DNA of 64,000 nucleotides from the NCBI RefSeq assembly GCF_019429525.1, contig NZ_JAHXZL010000004.1, positions 124,001 to 188,000 on the forward strand, in the 5' to 3' direction. Positions 9,289-18,806 of the stretch are shown here, piece by piece. Positions within the stretch are counted from its first letter, which is position 1, and every line of letters begins with the position of its first letter. The DNA is from Sphingomonas folli (GTDB taxonomy: Bacteria; Pseudomonadota; Alphaproteobacteria; Sphingomonadales; Sphingomonadaceae). The notes below the pieces were generated by a model that was not told where the DNA came from, did not search any database, and saw only the letters and a list, made by a program, of their open reading frames with translations. The translations under genes were made by a program, and so were the position numbers.

Positions 9289-11232
9289 ATGCCGATCCGT
9301 CCCGCGCGCCTCGCCCTCCTGGTCGCCGCCGCGACCCTCGCCGCGCCGGCGCTCGCCGCGCCGCGCCTCGACGGCGCGATCGGCGAGCATGCCGTGCTCC
9401 AGCGCGACCGGCCGATCGAGCTGCGCGGCACTGCCGGCCCCGGTGAGACGGTGATGATCAGCCTCGCCGGCCACAGCGCGAGCGCCATCGCGGCGCGCGA
9501 TGGCCGGTTCGCGGCGCGCCTCCCCGCCCTGCCCGCCGGCGGCCCCTATGAGCTGACCGTCGCGGCGCCCAGTGGCGCGCTGCTGCTCGGCGACATCCTG
9601 GTGGGCGACGTCTTCCTCTGCTCGGGCCAGAGCAACATGGAGCTGACCGTCGACGACGCGCAGACCGCCTTCGCCGACGCGCATCCGCCGCTCGACCCAC
9701 AGCTGCGGCTGCTGACGATCGCGAAGAACGCGAGCGCCACCCCGCTCGGCCGGCTCGCGACGCCGCCGCGCTGGCAGGCGGCGGGGCGCGACACGGCCGG
9801 CGCCTTCTCGGCCGCCTGCTTCTACATGGTGCAGTCGCTACGGCGGACCGAGAAGGTGCCGATCGGCGCGATCCACGCCAGCTGGGGCGGATCGCGGATC
9901 AGCGCGTGGATGAGCGACGCCGCGCTGCGCGCCGGGGGCGAGGGCGACGCGGCCCAGCTGCTGGCGCTCTACGCGCGCGACCCGGCCGCGGCGGTGCGCC
10001 GCGCGGTAGGCGCCTGGGAGGCATGGTGGCGCGGCGCCAGCGGCGACGCACCGGGGCGCGAGCCGTGGCAGACCGACTCCGCGCTCGCCTGGCGCGCGGT
10101 GCCCGCCTTCACCCATTTCGAGGACTGGGGCGTGCCCGAGCTGGCCGATTACAACGGCATCCTCTGGTACCGCCGCGAGATCGAGCTCACCGCGGCGCAG
10201 GCGGCCGGGCCGGCGACGCTGTCGCTCGGCGCGATCGACGACGCGGACGAGACCTGGGTCAACGGCGTCGGCGTGGGCGCGAGCAGCCTGGCGACCCTGC
10301 CGCGCGTCTACGCGCTGCCCGCGGGCACGCTGCGCTCCGGGCGCAACGTCATCACGGTCGGCGACGACGACGTCTACGCCTTCGGCGGCATGACCGGCCC
10401 GACCGAGCGGCTGCGGCTGACCTTCGCCGACGGCACCAGCGTCCCGCTCGACGGCGGCTGGCGCTACGCGCTCGCCAAGCCGGTCGGCGGCGGGGCGCCG
10501 CGCGTGCCATGGGACGACATCAACGGCGCGGGCACGCTCGACAACGCGATGGTGGCGCCGCTCGCGCCGCTGCAGTTCGCGGGCATCGCCTGGTACCAGG
10601 GCGAGTCGGACACCGGCCTGCCCGGCTATGACAAGCGCCTCGCCGCGCTGATCGCCGATTGGCGGCAGCGGATGGGCACGCCCGAGACAGGCCTCGCGGT
10701 GGTCCAGCTCGCGGCTTATGGGACGCGGGCCAAGGCGCCCGCGGAGAGTGGCTGGGGCATGGTGCGCGACGCGCAACGCCGCGTCGCCGCGGCCGACCCG
10801 CACGCCGGCCTGGCGGTGACGCTCGATCTCGGCGACGCGCTAGACATCCACCCGGGCGAGAAACGCGAGGTGGGGCTGCGGCTGGCGCGCGCGATGCGCG
10901 CGGCGCGCTACGGCGCGCCGGTCGCCGCGGCGGGTCCGGCGATCGCGGGGGCGAGGCGCGGGGCGGACGGCGGCGCTGTGCTGCGCTTCACCGGCGTGAC
11001 CGGGGCGCTGAGCGCGCGCGGGGCGGCGCAGGCGATCGGCTTCGAGCTGTGCGGCGCGGCGGCGGGCTCGTGCCGCTTCGCCGCGGGCACGGTCGCGGGC
11101 GACACGGTGACGCTGGCGGGGGACGGCCAGCCGGCGCGCCACGTCCGCTACGCCTGGGCGGAGACGCCGGTGGTGAACCTGTTCGACGAGGCGCAGCTGC
11201 CGGTGGGGACCTTCGACGTGCCGGTGGAGTGA
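9289..11232 (+). CDS. Sialate O-acetylesterase-like SGNH esterase, secreted
   Basis: A 647-residue exported protein (signal peptide MPIRPARLALLVAAATLAAPALA). The SASA-type SGNH hydrolase motifs are present: Ser115 in LCSGQSNMELT, and WYQGESDTG near 435-442. As in other members, a galactose-binding-like beta-sandwich (about 260-400, WYRREIEL...DETWVNG) is inserted in the catalytic domain. Despite the family name, members next to xylan or pectin enzymes usually remove acetyl groups from plant polysaccharides. The neighbouring GH43, CE1-like and GH9 genes support that reading. It faces the GH43/esterase operon convergently across 210 bp. Confidence 0.9.
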   Translation: MPIRPARLALLVAAATLAAPALAAPRLDGAIGEHAVLQRDRPIELRGTAGPGETVMISLAGHSASAIAARDGRFAARLPALPAGGPYELTVAAPSGALLLGDILVGDVFLCSGQSNMELTVDDAQTAFADAHPPLDPQLRLLTIAKNASATPLGRLATPPRWQAAGRDTAGAFSAACFYMVQSLRRTEKVPIGAIHASWGGSRISAWMSDAALRAGGEGDAAQLLALYARDPAAAVRRAVGAWEAWWRGASGDAPGREPWQTDSALAWRAVPAFTHFEDWGVPELADYNGILWYRREIELTAAQAAGPATLSLGAIDDADETWVNGVGVGASSLATLPRVYALPAGTLRSGRNVITVGDDDVYAFGGMTGPTERLRLTFADGTSVPLDGGWRYALAKPVGGGAPRVPWDDINGAGTLDNAMVAPLAPLQFAGIAWYQGESDTGLPGYDKRLAALIADWRQRMGTPETGLAVVQLAAYGTRAKAPAESGWGMVRDAQRRVAAADPHAGLAVTLDLGDALDIHPGEKREVGLRLARAMRAARYGAPVAAAGPAIAGARRGADGGAVLRFTGVTGALSARGAAQAIGFELCGAAAGSCRFAAGTVAGDTVTLAGDGQPARHVRYAWAETPVVNLFDEAQLPVGTFDVPVE

Positions 11233-11443
11233 GCGCTGAGCGAACCGGCCCGGTCAGTCGCGCAACCGGGGGGCTGCAGAGGCTTGATAGCGATCTACCC
11301 CCGTCAGGGCCGGCCAGGTCGGAGGTCTGCCGGAGGGGCGTGATCATCGGTGGGTTCACCCGCGCTCACCAGCGTCGGCAACCCTTCGTCGGTGTGCGCG
11401 TACCTCCCGCGATGGGTGAGGATCAGCCTCACGTCGATGACGC
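11233..11443. other. Convergent intergenic region, nothing identified
   Basis: This 211-bp gap lies between the convergent ends of the esterase gene and the GH43 gene. I find no open gene, no tRNA and no hairpin followed by a T tract. Transcription from both sides must end here, but no standard terminator is visible. Confidence 0.5.
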
Positions 11444-13006
11444 TTATGGCCGCGTCCCGCTGGTCACAGCCACCCCCGACAAGGTGAACGAATCCACGTC
11501 CATCCACCCCTTGCTCACGCCCGGCGCGTAGCAGAACAGGGCGAACTGCTCGCCCTGGAAGGTGCCGGTGCGCCAGGCGAAGCGGAGCGGGACGTCGCCG
11601 CCGAGCCCGCGCCACCGTCTCTTGTCCTCGCTATACGCCACCCGGCCGGTGGAGGCCCGGAAGTCCATCTCGGTGCGCAGCCACAGTCGCTCGCCGGCGA
11701 GCGGCACGGTCGCGCGCGTCGCGGTGCGGGCGCCCTCGACCCGGTCCTCGGTCACCTCCATCGCGAGCGCGAGCCGCCCGTCCGCCCCGCGCGTCGCGGT
11801 GAGGTTGGCGCTCACCTGGCCGAGCGTGCCGAAGCCGCAGCGGTCGCCCGGCGCGAGATGCGCCAGGTCGAGCGCCACCTCGCCGCGGCTCGCCGGCCCC
11901 TGCCCCTTCTGCGTCAGCGTGTTGCGCGCGTCCCAGAAACGCGCGGCGCGGGTGGGGCGCAGCCGCAGCCAGCCCGGCCGCTCGGTCAGCGACCAGCGGC
12001 GGTCGTCGGGATTGTGGTTCCACTGCCATTGTAGGCCCAGCGTCGAGCGGTCGAACGTGTCGGACGAGGGCGGCTCGGTGAAGGCGCCGCCCGCGATCGG
12101 CTTGCGCGCGCGCGCCGGCACGCGGTTCGGCGCCGCGGGCGTGCCCCACACCGGCCAGTCGTCCTGCCAATAGACCGGGCTGACATTGGTCATCCGTCCG
12201 ATCGCGCCGCTGTCCTCCATCACGAAGCCGAACCAGCCGCCGCCGGGCAGGTCGACCAGCGCGCCCTGATGGCCCCCGCTGCGGTCGTCGATCTGGTCGC
12301 GCGTCTCCCACGGGCCGAACAGCCCGCGCGCGCGCGACACGCTCAGCGCCAGCCGCGGCGGCAGCGCGTTGAACAGATAGTAATAGTCGCCGCGCCGGAT
12401 CAGCTTCGACCCTTCGGCCCCCTTGATATAGTGGATCTCGCGCGCGTCGGTGACCTTGGACAGCGCGCGGTCGAGCGTCAGCAGCGTGATCGTGCCGTCG
12501 GCGGTGGTCGCGGTGGCCAGATAGGCGCGGCCGTCGGGCTCGATGAACAGGCCCGGGTCGAACGCCTCGCGGTCCAGCTCGTGGTAGCGCCACGGGCCGC
12601 GGATGTTCTTGGCATAATAGATCCGCGTCTTCTGCCCCACCGGGGTGATCGCGAGATAGAAGGTGCCGCGGTGATGGCGGAGGCTCGCCGCGTACAGCCC
12701 CTTGCGATAGGCGTTGCCGCCGACCAGGTCGTAGCGCTGGTCGCCGTCGAGCCGCGCCGCGACATGGGTCACGATCGTCCAGTTGATCAGGTCGCGGCTG
12801 TGCAGGATCGTGATGCCGGGCACGTTCACGAAGGTGGTCGACACGAGATAATAGTCCTGCCCCACGCGGATCACGTCGGGGTCGGGATAATCGGCGTAGA
12901 GCACGGGATTGCGATAGCTGCCGTCGCCCTGGTCCGAGCGCCACACCTGCGCCCCGGCCGCGCTCGAGACCGCGAGCAGCAGCGCCGCCAGTGCCCGGCG
13001 CCTCAC
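11444..13006 (-). CDS. Glycoside hydrolase family 43 protein, secreted
   Basis: A 520-residue protein with a signal peptide (MRRRALAALLLAVSSAAGAQ). The five-bladed propeller active site is recognisable: base Asp in YADYPDPDVIRVG (near 42), the pKa-tuning Asp in FDPGLFIEPDG and acid Glu in IKGAEGSKLI. A C-terminal beta-sandwich (about 320-520, containing LGLQWQWNHNPDDRRWSL) matches the accessory domain of beta-xylosidase/arabinofuranosidase members such as subfamily 12. It should release xylose or arabinose from hemicellulose side chains or oligomers. It overlaps the upstream esterase gene by 4 bp, so the two are translationally coupled. Confidence 0.92.
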   Translation of the reverse strand: MRRRALAALLLAVSSAAGAQVWRSDQGDGSYRNPVLYADYPDPDVIRVGQDYYLVSTTFVNVPGITILHSRDLINWTIVTHVAARLDGDQRYDLVGGNAYRKGLYAASLRHHRGTFYLAITPVGQKTRIYYAKNIRGPWRYHELDREAFDPGLFIEPDGRAYLATATTADGTITLLTLDRALSKVTDAREIHYIKGAEGSKLIRRGDYYYLFNALPPRLALSVSRARGLFGPWETRDQIDDRSGGHQGALVDLPGGGWFGFVMEDSGAIGRMTNVSPVYWQDDWPVWGTPAAPNRVPARARKPIAGGAFTEPPSSDTFDRSTLGLQWQWNHNPDDRRWSLTERPGWLRLRPTRAARFWDARNTLTQKGQGPASRGEVALDLAHLAPGDRCGFGTLGQVSANLTATRGADGRLALAMEVTEDRVEGARTATRATVPLAGERLWLRTEMDFRASTGRVAYSEDKRRWRGLGGDVPLRFAWRTGTFQGEQFALFCYAPGVSKGWMDVDSFTLSGVAVTSGTRP

Positions 13007-14067
13007 GGGAACACCAGCGCGCGCGAGAAGAAGGGGATCACCTGTTCCTGCACGCGCGTCGCCACGCCGCTGACATGGTCGCCGGGATAGACCGCGAACG
13101 CGTGCCTGATGCCGTAGCGGTCGAGCGCGGCGTGAAGCGCCTGCGCGTCCTCCTTCAGCCCGTCACGGTCGCCGACGTCGAGCCCGATCGCGCGATAGCG
13201 GCGCAGGTTGCCGACATATTGGTCGAGCATCGCCAGCGGCGCGTTGGCTGCCCAGCGCGCCACCACCCCGGGCCGGGGCTGGCCGCCCTCGGTCGGCAGG
13301 TCGAGGAAGAGCGGCGGCCGGGCCGGGTTGGGCGACCAGGCTGCGGCGGCGGCGAGCTGCGCGCGCTGGTTCCAGCTCAGCGTCGCCGAGTCGGCGGGCG
13401 AGCGCAGCGCGGCCACCGCTTTCTCGTCCGCGGCGGCGTCGCGCCCGGGCGTGCGGGCCGCGAGGCAGCATGGGCTCATCATGTAGAGCGCGCCGAACAC
13501 CTCGGGATGCTTAATCCCGATCCGCGCGGTGCCGTAGCCTCCCATCGAGTGGCCGGCCAGTCCGCGGCTCGCGCGGTCGGCCACGGTGCGATAGTGCGAG
13601 TCGACATAGGCGACGAGGTCGCGCGCGACGAACGTCTCATAGTCGCCCGTCGTCACCGAGCTGGAATACATCGAGCCGTTATGCGCGGTCTTGCTGTCGG
13701 GCAGCACCACGATCATCTCGCGCGCGCCCTGCGCGAAGGCGCCCTCGATCGTCTGCGGCACGTGGATCTCGCGGGTCCATTGCTCCGCGCCGATCGAGTA
13801 GCCGTGCAGCGCGTAGACCACCGGATAGCGCCGGCGTGGGCTGGCGCCGTAGCTCGGCGGGAGGACGACCAGGACGGTGCGGTCGGCGCTGTCGCCCTCC
13901 AGGCTGCCCTCCAGCGCGCGGCCATGGACGGTGATCCGCTCCACCGTCGCCGCCTTCGCGCCGGCGACGGGCGGCGGCGCCGGTGTGGCGACCTGCGCCG
14001 AGATCGGAGATGCCACCAGCGCCGTCAGCGCCGCGCCAGTCGCCCCGAGTGATCGCCCGATCCTCAT
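13003..14067 (-). CDS. CE1-like alpha/beta-hydrolase (feruloyl/acetyl xylan esterase-like)
   Basis: A 354-residue exported esterase. After a signal peptide (ending near SPISAQ) comes an esterase D-type fold: LPPSYGASPRRRYPVVYALHG with the oxyanion region, nucleophile Ser174 in GLAGHSMGGYG, and a C-terminal His in VYPGDHVSGV. This matches CE1 feruloyl/acetyl xylan esterases. First gene of a two-gene operon with GH43 (4-bp overlap); the pair would remove an acyl decoration and then the sugar. Its start codon lies only 12 bp from a LacI-type operator-like site. Confidence 0.9.
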   Translation of the reverse strand: MRIGRSLGATGAALTALVASPISAQVATPAPPPVAGAKAATVERITVHGRALEGSLEGDSADRTVLVVLPPSYGASPRRRYPVVYALHGYSIGAEQWTREIHVPQTIEGAFAQGAREMIVVLPDSKTAHNGSMYSSSVTTGDYETFVARDLVAYVDSHYRTVADRASRGLAGHSMGGYGTARIGIKHPEVFGALYMMSPCCLAARTPGRDAAADEKAVAALRSPADSATLSWNQRAQLAAAAAWSPNPARPPLFLDLPTEGGQPRPGVVARWAANAPLAMLDQYVGNLRRYRAIGLDVGDRDGLKEDAQALHAALDRYGIRHAFAVYPGDHVSGVATRVQEQVIPFFSRALVFP

Positions 14068-14078
14068 CCATCCGCTCC

Positions 14079-14092
14079 TGTTACCGCTATCG
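14079..14092. promoter_or_regulatory. LacI-type operator-like site near the esterase/GH43 start
   Basis: TGTTACCGCTATCG has the two half-site bases and central CG step of LacI-family operators (consensus form TGTTANCGNTAACA). It begins 12 bp upstream of the esterase ATG on the opposite strand. Symmetry is partial. It gains weight from the second, better site at 14189, but remains a pattern call. Confidence 0.35.
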
Positions 14093-14188
14093 GGTCAACC
14101 CGCGCTTCTTCTCGATCTCGGACAGTAAGTAGCTGGAACAGCGATCGTCAATCGGCCGAGCTGATCCACGGCATATGGCCCTCGCGGT

Positions 14189-14203
14189 TGTTAGCGCTAT
14201 ACA
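14189..14203. promoter_or_regulatory. LacI-type operator-like palindrome upstream of GH9
   Basis: TGTTAGCGCTATACA contains the perfect core TAGCGCTA flanked by TGT and ACA. It differs from the textbook TGTTAGCGCTAACA by one inserted base. Its position, 46 bp before the GH9 start and in the divergent region shared with the esterase/GH43 operon, fits coordinate repression of the locus. No LacI-family gene is in this window. Confidence 0.45.
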
Positions 14204-14249
14204 CAACTGAACGACTGCCGCCGACAGGCGCGGCGCATGGGGGATGAGG

Positions 14250-16784
14250 ATGAGCAAGGCGCAGGTCCGTATCGGCCTAACGATCGTCGCGACGCTGCTG
14301 GCGAGCGCGGCACCGGCGCAGCAGCGGCGTGCGGCGCCGACGGGGGGCGAACTGGCACTCAACGCCAGCGGCTATTACGAGGCGCCCGGCGCCGACGTGC
14401 TCGTCTTCTCCAACTGGTACGACGGGCTGTTCGCCGACTCCAAGATCAGCGGCGTCGAGATCATCCAGCAGGACGAGCGGATCGCCACCAACGGCGACGT
14501 CCGCCTCTCCGCGACGCCCGGGCAGTGGGACGCGACCGCACGCTTCGTCGGGCGCGAGGTGGACCAGCGCAGCGGCGCCATCACGGTCACGCTGGAATAT
14601 CCCGACCAGCACTGGCGCTACCGCGTCCGCTCGGAGAGAGCGGGCGGCGCGGTGAAGATATCGGTGCTGCTCGACGAGCCCGTACCCGCCGCGCTGGCAG
14701 GGCGCGCGGGTTTCAACCTGGAATTCCTGCCCGCCGCTTACTTCCACCACGGCTATCTCGCCGACGAGCGCACCGGCACCTTCCCGCTCTATCCCGCCGA
14801 CGCGATGACTCGCACGCCCGAACGTAACGCCGCGAGCGGCCGCGCCGAGGGACCGGGCGCCGAGCCGCAGCCGATCGCCGCGGCGCGCCGCTTCGTGCTC
14901 GCGCCCGAGGACGCGGCGCGGCGCGTGACGATCGAGTCGAGCGAGCCCGTGCAACTCTACGACGGCCGCAATCAGGCGCAGAACGGCTGGTTCGTGCTGC
15001 GCTCGATGCTGCCGACGGGGAGAACCGGGGCGGCGCTGGAATGGACGATCCGTCCCACCAGCGTACCCGGGTGGCGCCGCGCGCCGGTGATCGCGCACTC
15101 GCAGCTCGGCTACACCCCGGGCGGGCGCAAGGTGGCGACGATCGAGCTCGACCGTGCCGACACGCGCGCGCTCGCGCCGCGGCTGCTGCGCGTCGGCGCC
15201 GACGGCGCGATGACGCCCGTGACGATCCCGGCGGCGGAGCGCTGGGGCCACTATCTCCGCTACGCCTACCTGCGGCTCGACTTCACCGCGGTGCGCCAGC
15301 CCGGCCTCTACGTGCTCGAGTACGGCGGCACGCGGACCGCCCCGTTCCGTATCGCCGACGACGTCTACGCCGGCGCGTGGCATCCCACGCTCGACGTCTA
15401 CTTCCCGGTCGCGATGGACCATATGTACGTCAACGAGGGCTATCGCGTGTGGCACGGCGAGGCGCATCGCGACGACGCGCGCCAGGCGCCCGTCGACCAC
15501 GAGCATATCGACCTCTACGCGCAGGGCCCGACCACCGACACGCCGTACAAGCCGGGCGAGCATATCCCCGGCCTCAACACCGGGGGCTGGTTCGACGCGG
15601 GCGACTTCGACATCCGCACCCAGTCGCAATATCAGGTGATCCGCTCGATGGTGGACAGCTGGGAGCGCTGGCGCCCGACCCGCGACACCACCGCGGTGGA
15701 CGAGACGCGCCGCCGCACCGAGCTGCACGTGCCCGACGGCACGCCCGACCTGCTCCAGCAGATCGCGCACGGCACGCGCCAGCTGGTCGCGCAGTTCGAC
15801 GCGGTCGGCCACGCGATCCATGGCATCGTCGAGCCCGACGTCGCGCAATATACGCACCTCGGCGACGCCTCGACCAAGACCGACGGGCTGATCTACGACC
15901 CCTCGCTCCCGCTGGGGGAGGAGAAGGATGGCCGCAGCGGCATGCCCGACGACCGCTGGGCCTTCACCACCAAGACGTCGGCGCTCAACTACGGCGCGAT
16001 CGCGGGCCTGGCCGCGGCGTCGCGCGCGCTGCAGACGTCGGACCCCATGTTGGCCAAACGCGCGCTCGCGCTCGCCACCTCGACCTGGGCGGAGGAGCAG
16101 TCGCACGCGCCCGATCTCTACCAGCACGGCAACACCACTGGCGGTCCGCTCGCGATGGAGCGCTTCTCCGCCGCGGTCGAGCTGCTGCGCGCCACGCGTG
16201 ACCCGCGCTACGTCACTGCGGTGCAGACGCTGTACCCCGAGATAGAGAGCAGGTTCGCCCCCAGCCTGCGCGACGCGGTCGCGGCGATCCCCTTCATGCC
16301 CGCTTCCTATCGCGCGCGGATGATCCCGGCGGTGCGTGCCTACGCGACGGAGTCGGACAAGGCCGCGACCGCGAACCCGTTCGGCGTGCCGATCACCACG
16401 GGCGGCTGGGCCGGCAGCGGCACGGTGATGGGCTATGCGCTCAACGCCTACGCGCTGCACAAGGCCTTTCCCGAGATCGTCCCCGCCGACGCGGTCTTCC
16501 GCGGCGCCGAGTTCCTGCTCGGCCACCATCCCGGCTCGGACCGCTCGTTCGTCTCGGGCGTGGGGACGCTGTCGAAGGAGGTCGCCTATGGCAACAACCG
16601 CGCCGACTTCTCCTTCATCGCCGGCGGCGTCGTGCCCGGCGTGCTGGTGATCAAGCCCGACTTCCCCGAGAACCACGAGGACTGGCCGTTCTTCTGGGGC
16701 GAGAACGAGTATGTCATCCCCGAGGGTGCGATGTGGATCGAGCTGGCGCAGGCGGTCGACGAGCTCGCGCGCGAGCGGCGGTGA
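14250..16784 (+). CDS. Glycoside hydrolase family 9 protein, secreted
   Basis: About 844 residues. An exported N-terminus (MSKAQVRIGLTIVATLLASA) is followed by a beta-sandwich region (about 25-390, including an Ig-like module before the barrel), then the (alpha/alpha)6 catalytic domain. Diagnostic GH9 features are TGGWFDAGDFDIRT near 450 (catalytic base Asp pair), HHPGSDRSFVSGVG near 755 and the acid Glu in GENEYVIPEG near 820. GH9 enzymes cleave beta-1,4-glucans, and some act as exo-glucosidases. The long N-terminal part suggests an unusual substrate such as a branched glucan. I prefer ATG 14250 because GGGGG at 14239-14243 is then a properly spaced ribosome site. Confidence 0.9.
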   Translation: MSKAQVRIGLTIVATLLASAAPAQQRRAAPTGGELALNASGYYEAPGADVLVFSNWYDGLFADSKISGVEIIQQDERIATNGDVRLSATPGQWDATARFVGREVDQRSGAITVTLEYPDQHWRYRVRSERAGGAVKISVLLDEPVPAALAGRAGFNLEFLPAAYFHHGYLADERTGTFPLYPADAMTRTPERNAASGRAEGPGAEPQPIAAARRFVLAPEDAARRVTIESSEPVQLYDGRNQAQNGWFVLRSMLPTGRTGAALEWTIRPTSVPGWRRAPVIAHSQLGYTPGGRKVATIELDRADTRALAPRLLRVGADGAMTPVTIPAAERWGHYLRYAYLRLDFTAVRQPGLYVLEYGGTRTAPFRIADDVYAGAWHPTLDVYFPVAMDHMYVNEGYRVWHGEAHRDDARQAPVDHEHIDLYAQGPTTDTPYKPGEHIPGLNTGGWFDAGDFDIRTQSQYQVIRSMVDSWERWRPTRDTTAVDETRRRTELHVPDGTPDLLQQIAHGTRQLVAQFDAVGHAIHGIVEPDVAQYTHLGDASTKTDGLIYDPSLPLGEEKDGRSGMPDDRWAFTTKTSALNYGAIAGLAAASRALQTSDPMLAKRALALATSTWAEEQSHAPDLYQHGNTTGGPLAMERFSAAVELLRATRDPRYVTAVQTLYPEIESRFAPSLRDAVAAIPFMPASYRARMIPAVRAYATESDKAATANPFGVPITTGGWAGSGTVMGYALNAYALHKAFPEIVPADAVFRGAEFLLGHHPGSDRSFVSGVGTLSKEVAYGNNRADFSFIAGGVVPGVLVIKPDFPENHEDWPFFWGENEYVIPEGAMWIELAQAVDELARERR

Positions 16785-16791
16785 GCCGCCG

Positions 16792-18294
16792 CTACACCGC
16801 CGTCCCGCTGGCCGCGGCCGCGGGCGCGGACGCGCGCCGCCGCGCTCCCGCCAGCGCCGCGGTGGCGAGCAGCGGCACCAGCCAGATCACGCGGCTCTGG
16901 TAGCGGTCGTGCGGCTTGGAGAAGGCGCCGCAGACCGCGGCGTTGAGCAGGATCCCCGCTAGCACGATCGCGACATAGCCGCGCGCGGCCGCCGGCATCG
17001 CGTCGCGCCGCGCGGCGCCGAGCGCGAGCAGCGCGGCCAGCGCGAGCAGCGTCACCGGCGCGGCGAGCAGGTTGTAATAGCCGCTGGGAAAATCACCCTC
17101 AGCGGCGCGGGTCGTATCGAACTGGGCGCGGACTGCCGGGGGCAGTTTGGCGCGGTTGATGCCGCCCTGCCGCGCGTCGGCGATGTCGTCGACCTGCCAG
17201 CGCAGCAATTGCCCGCCGATGTTGCGCAGCGAGGTGCCGACTACCGCGAGCGGGCGGTCGGCCAGCACCGCGAGCACGAACGCGCGCTCCTCGGCGGCGA
17301 CGCGGCGGCGGTCCTCGGGCGGCATGCCCATGAAACTGCCGCGCCCGCTCGCCCACAGGAAGGAGTCGCTGTCCTCCGGGATGGAGTCGCGATACTGGCA
17401 GAGCGTCAGCGTCGCGCCGTTGGCGCAGGCCCGATCGAGATAGTCGCGCCCCGGTCCGTCGGCGATCAGTCGCGCCGCGACGAAGGGCGGCCGCACCGGT
17501 GAATAGCCGGTCATCTTGCGCACCGCCGCGCCGAACGCCGCCTCGCCGCCCGCGCCGACCAGCAGCGCCAACGCGATCGGGACGAGGCACAGAGCCGTGC
17601 GCGTCCCCAGCCGCCACAGCAGCAGCACGCCGACCAACAGGCCGATCACCAGCAGGTTACCGCTGTGGAAGAGCGCGGCGGCGGCGAGCAGCAGCAGCCA
17701 GAAGGCGCGCTCACCGCGCCCCATCGCGCGCCAGTGGAGCGCGATCTGCGCGGTCGCGAGGATCGCCAGCGGCGCGAAGATGTCGGGCATCAGCAGCGCC
17801 ACTTGGAGCCCCACGCTCGTCACCACCGCCACCGCGAGGACCGGCCACAGTCGCTCGGGCGAGTCGAGCCGGCCGGCGACGCGGCGCGCGGCCAACAGCG
17901 CCGCGGTCGCGGTCACCAGCGCCTGGACGATCGCGACCCACCAGAAGCTGCCGAGGAAGTCCCCGGCGTAGAGCAGGGCCCCGTAGAAGACCGAACGCCC
18001 CGACAGCACGACCGGGAAGCCGCCCGCAGGCGCTGCCGTCGCCCCGGCGCGCTCCTCACCGTCCGCCACGGGGGACGGCGCCGCCACGGCGGTGCTGCTC
18101 GCCGCCAGCGCTCGTCTGGCGTCGTCCGACCACGCCGAGCTGTGCCCGGTCGCCGCGACGACCGCGGCGTCGGCGCCGCGGATATAGGTGGTCGTATCGG
18201 GGAATTGCAGCACGCCGCGGTTGACCGCCGCGGGCAGCAGCAGCAGCAGCGCGAACAGCGCGATGAGGCCGGCGAGAACGCCCCGACCCTGCAT
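16792..18294 (-). CDS. Polytopic membrane protein of unknown function
   Basis: A 500-residue protein with roughly nine to eleven hydrophobic helices. An N-terminal helix and the motif NRGVLQFPDTTTYIRGADAA are followed by a loop of about 70 residues, then a run of helices. A second non-membrane stretch lies near 270-390 (PPEDRRRVAAEERAFVLAVL region). The layout resembles GT-C glycosyltransferases and other lipid-linked sugar enzymes: an acidic residue sits after the first helix (FPDTTTY), with helices and a soluble loop beyond. I do not recognise a named family and assign no activity. It converges on the GH9 gene with a 7-bp gap. Confidence 0.7.
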   Translation of the reverse strand: MQGRGVLAGLIALFALLLLLPAAVNRGVLQFPDTTTYIRGADAAVVAATGHSSAWSDDARRALAASSTAVAAPSPVADGEERAGATAAPAGGFPVVLSGRSVFYGALLYAGDFLGSFWWVAIVQALVTATAALLAARRVAGRLDSPERLWPVLAVAVVTSVGLQVALLMPDIFAPLAILATAQIALHWRAMGRGERAFWLLLLAAAALFHSGNLLVIGLLVGVLLLWRLGTRTALCLVPIALALLVGAGGEAAFGAAVRKMTGYSPVRPPFVAARLIADGPGRDYLDRACANGATLTLCQYRDSIPEDSDSFLWASGRGSFMGMPPEDRRRVAAEERAFVLAVLADRPLAVVGTSLRNIGGQLLRWQVDDIADARQGGINRAKLPPAVRAQFDTTRAAEGDFPSGYYNLLAAPVTLLALAALLALGAARRDAMPAAARGYVAIVLAGILLNAAVCGAFSKPHDRYQSRVIWLVPLLATAALAGARRRASAPAAAASGTAV

Positions 18295-18377
18295 AAGTCC
18301 CCCTGGTTGCTCGCCAACCGCTTAGCTCTTCGGGGGTAGCGTGGTCCAGCGACGATCGGCGTCCGTAACGGGACGGG

Positions 18378-18806
18378 TCAGTGCCGCGCGAAGACGTGCA
18401 TGCTCTTCGGCACCGCGACGTCGCGCTCGCCCGCGGCGAGCCGGTGCGCCGCCTCGACCGCGCGGCTCAGCGCCGCGGTGGCGAAAGGCTTGCCGACACA
18501 GCCGATGATCAGCGGGTGATCCGCCGCGGTCGGGCAGTTGCCGCTGACGTAGAGGCAGGGCACACCCCGGCCCGACAGCTCGCGCGCGACGGTGATGCCG
18601 CTGTCGTTCTCCGCCAGCCGGACGTCGCACAAAGCGAGGTCGATCGTCTCGCGCGCGGCGATCGCCAGCGCCTCGCCCGCGCTCTCCGCCACGCCGACGA
18701 CGACATGGCCGGCCATGGTGAGCGCGTCCTCGACGAGCATGGCGATGATCGCCTCGTCCTCGACGACGAGCAGGCGGAGCGAGCGGGCGTCGGTGTCAGC
18801 CTGCAT
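18378..18806 (-). CDS. Single-domain response regulator
   Basis: A 142-residue CheY-like receiver without output domain. The acidic pocket is Glu16/Asp17 (VVEDEA), the phosphoacceptor is Asp61 (LALCDVRL), the switch residue is Ser88 (LYVSGN) and the conserved Lys is Lys106 (CVGKPF). It therefore looks fully competent for phosphotransfer. The gene begins inside the end of the sensor gene (11-bp overlap), so the pair is translationally coupled. Single-domain regulators of this type commonly act by protein contact or pass phosphate on. It differs from the partner kinase, whose ATPase looks degraded. Confidence 0.92.
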   Translation of the reverse strand: MQADTDARSLRLLVVEDEAIIAMLVEDALTMAGHVVVGVAESAGEALAIAARETIDLALCDVRLAENDSGITVARELSGRGVPCLYVSGNCPTAADHPLIIGCVGKPFATAALSRAVEAAHRLAAGERDVAVPKSMHVFARH

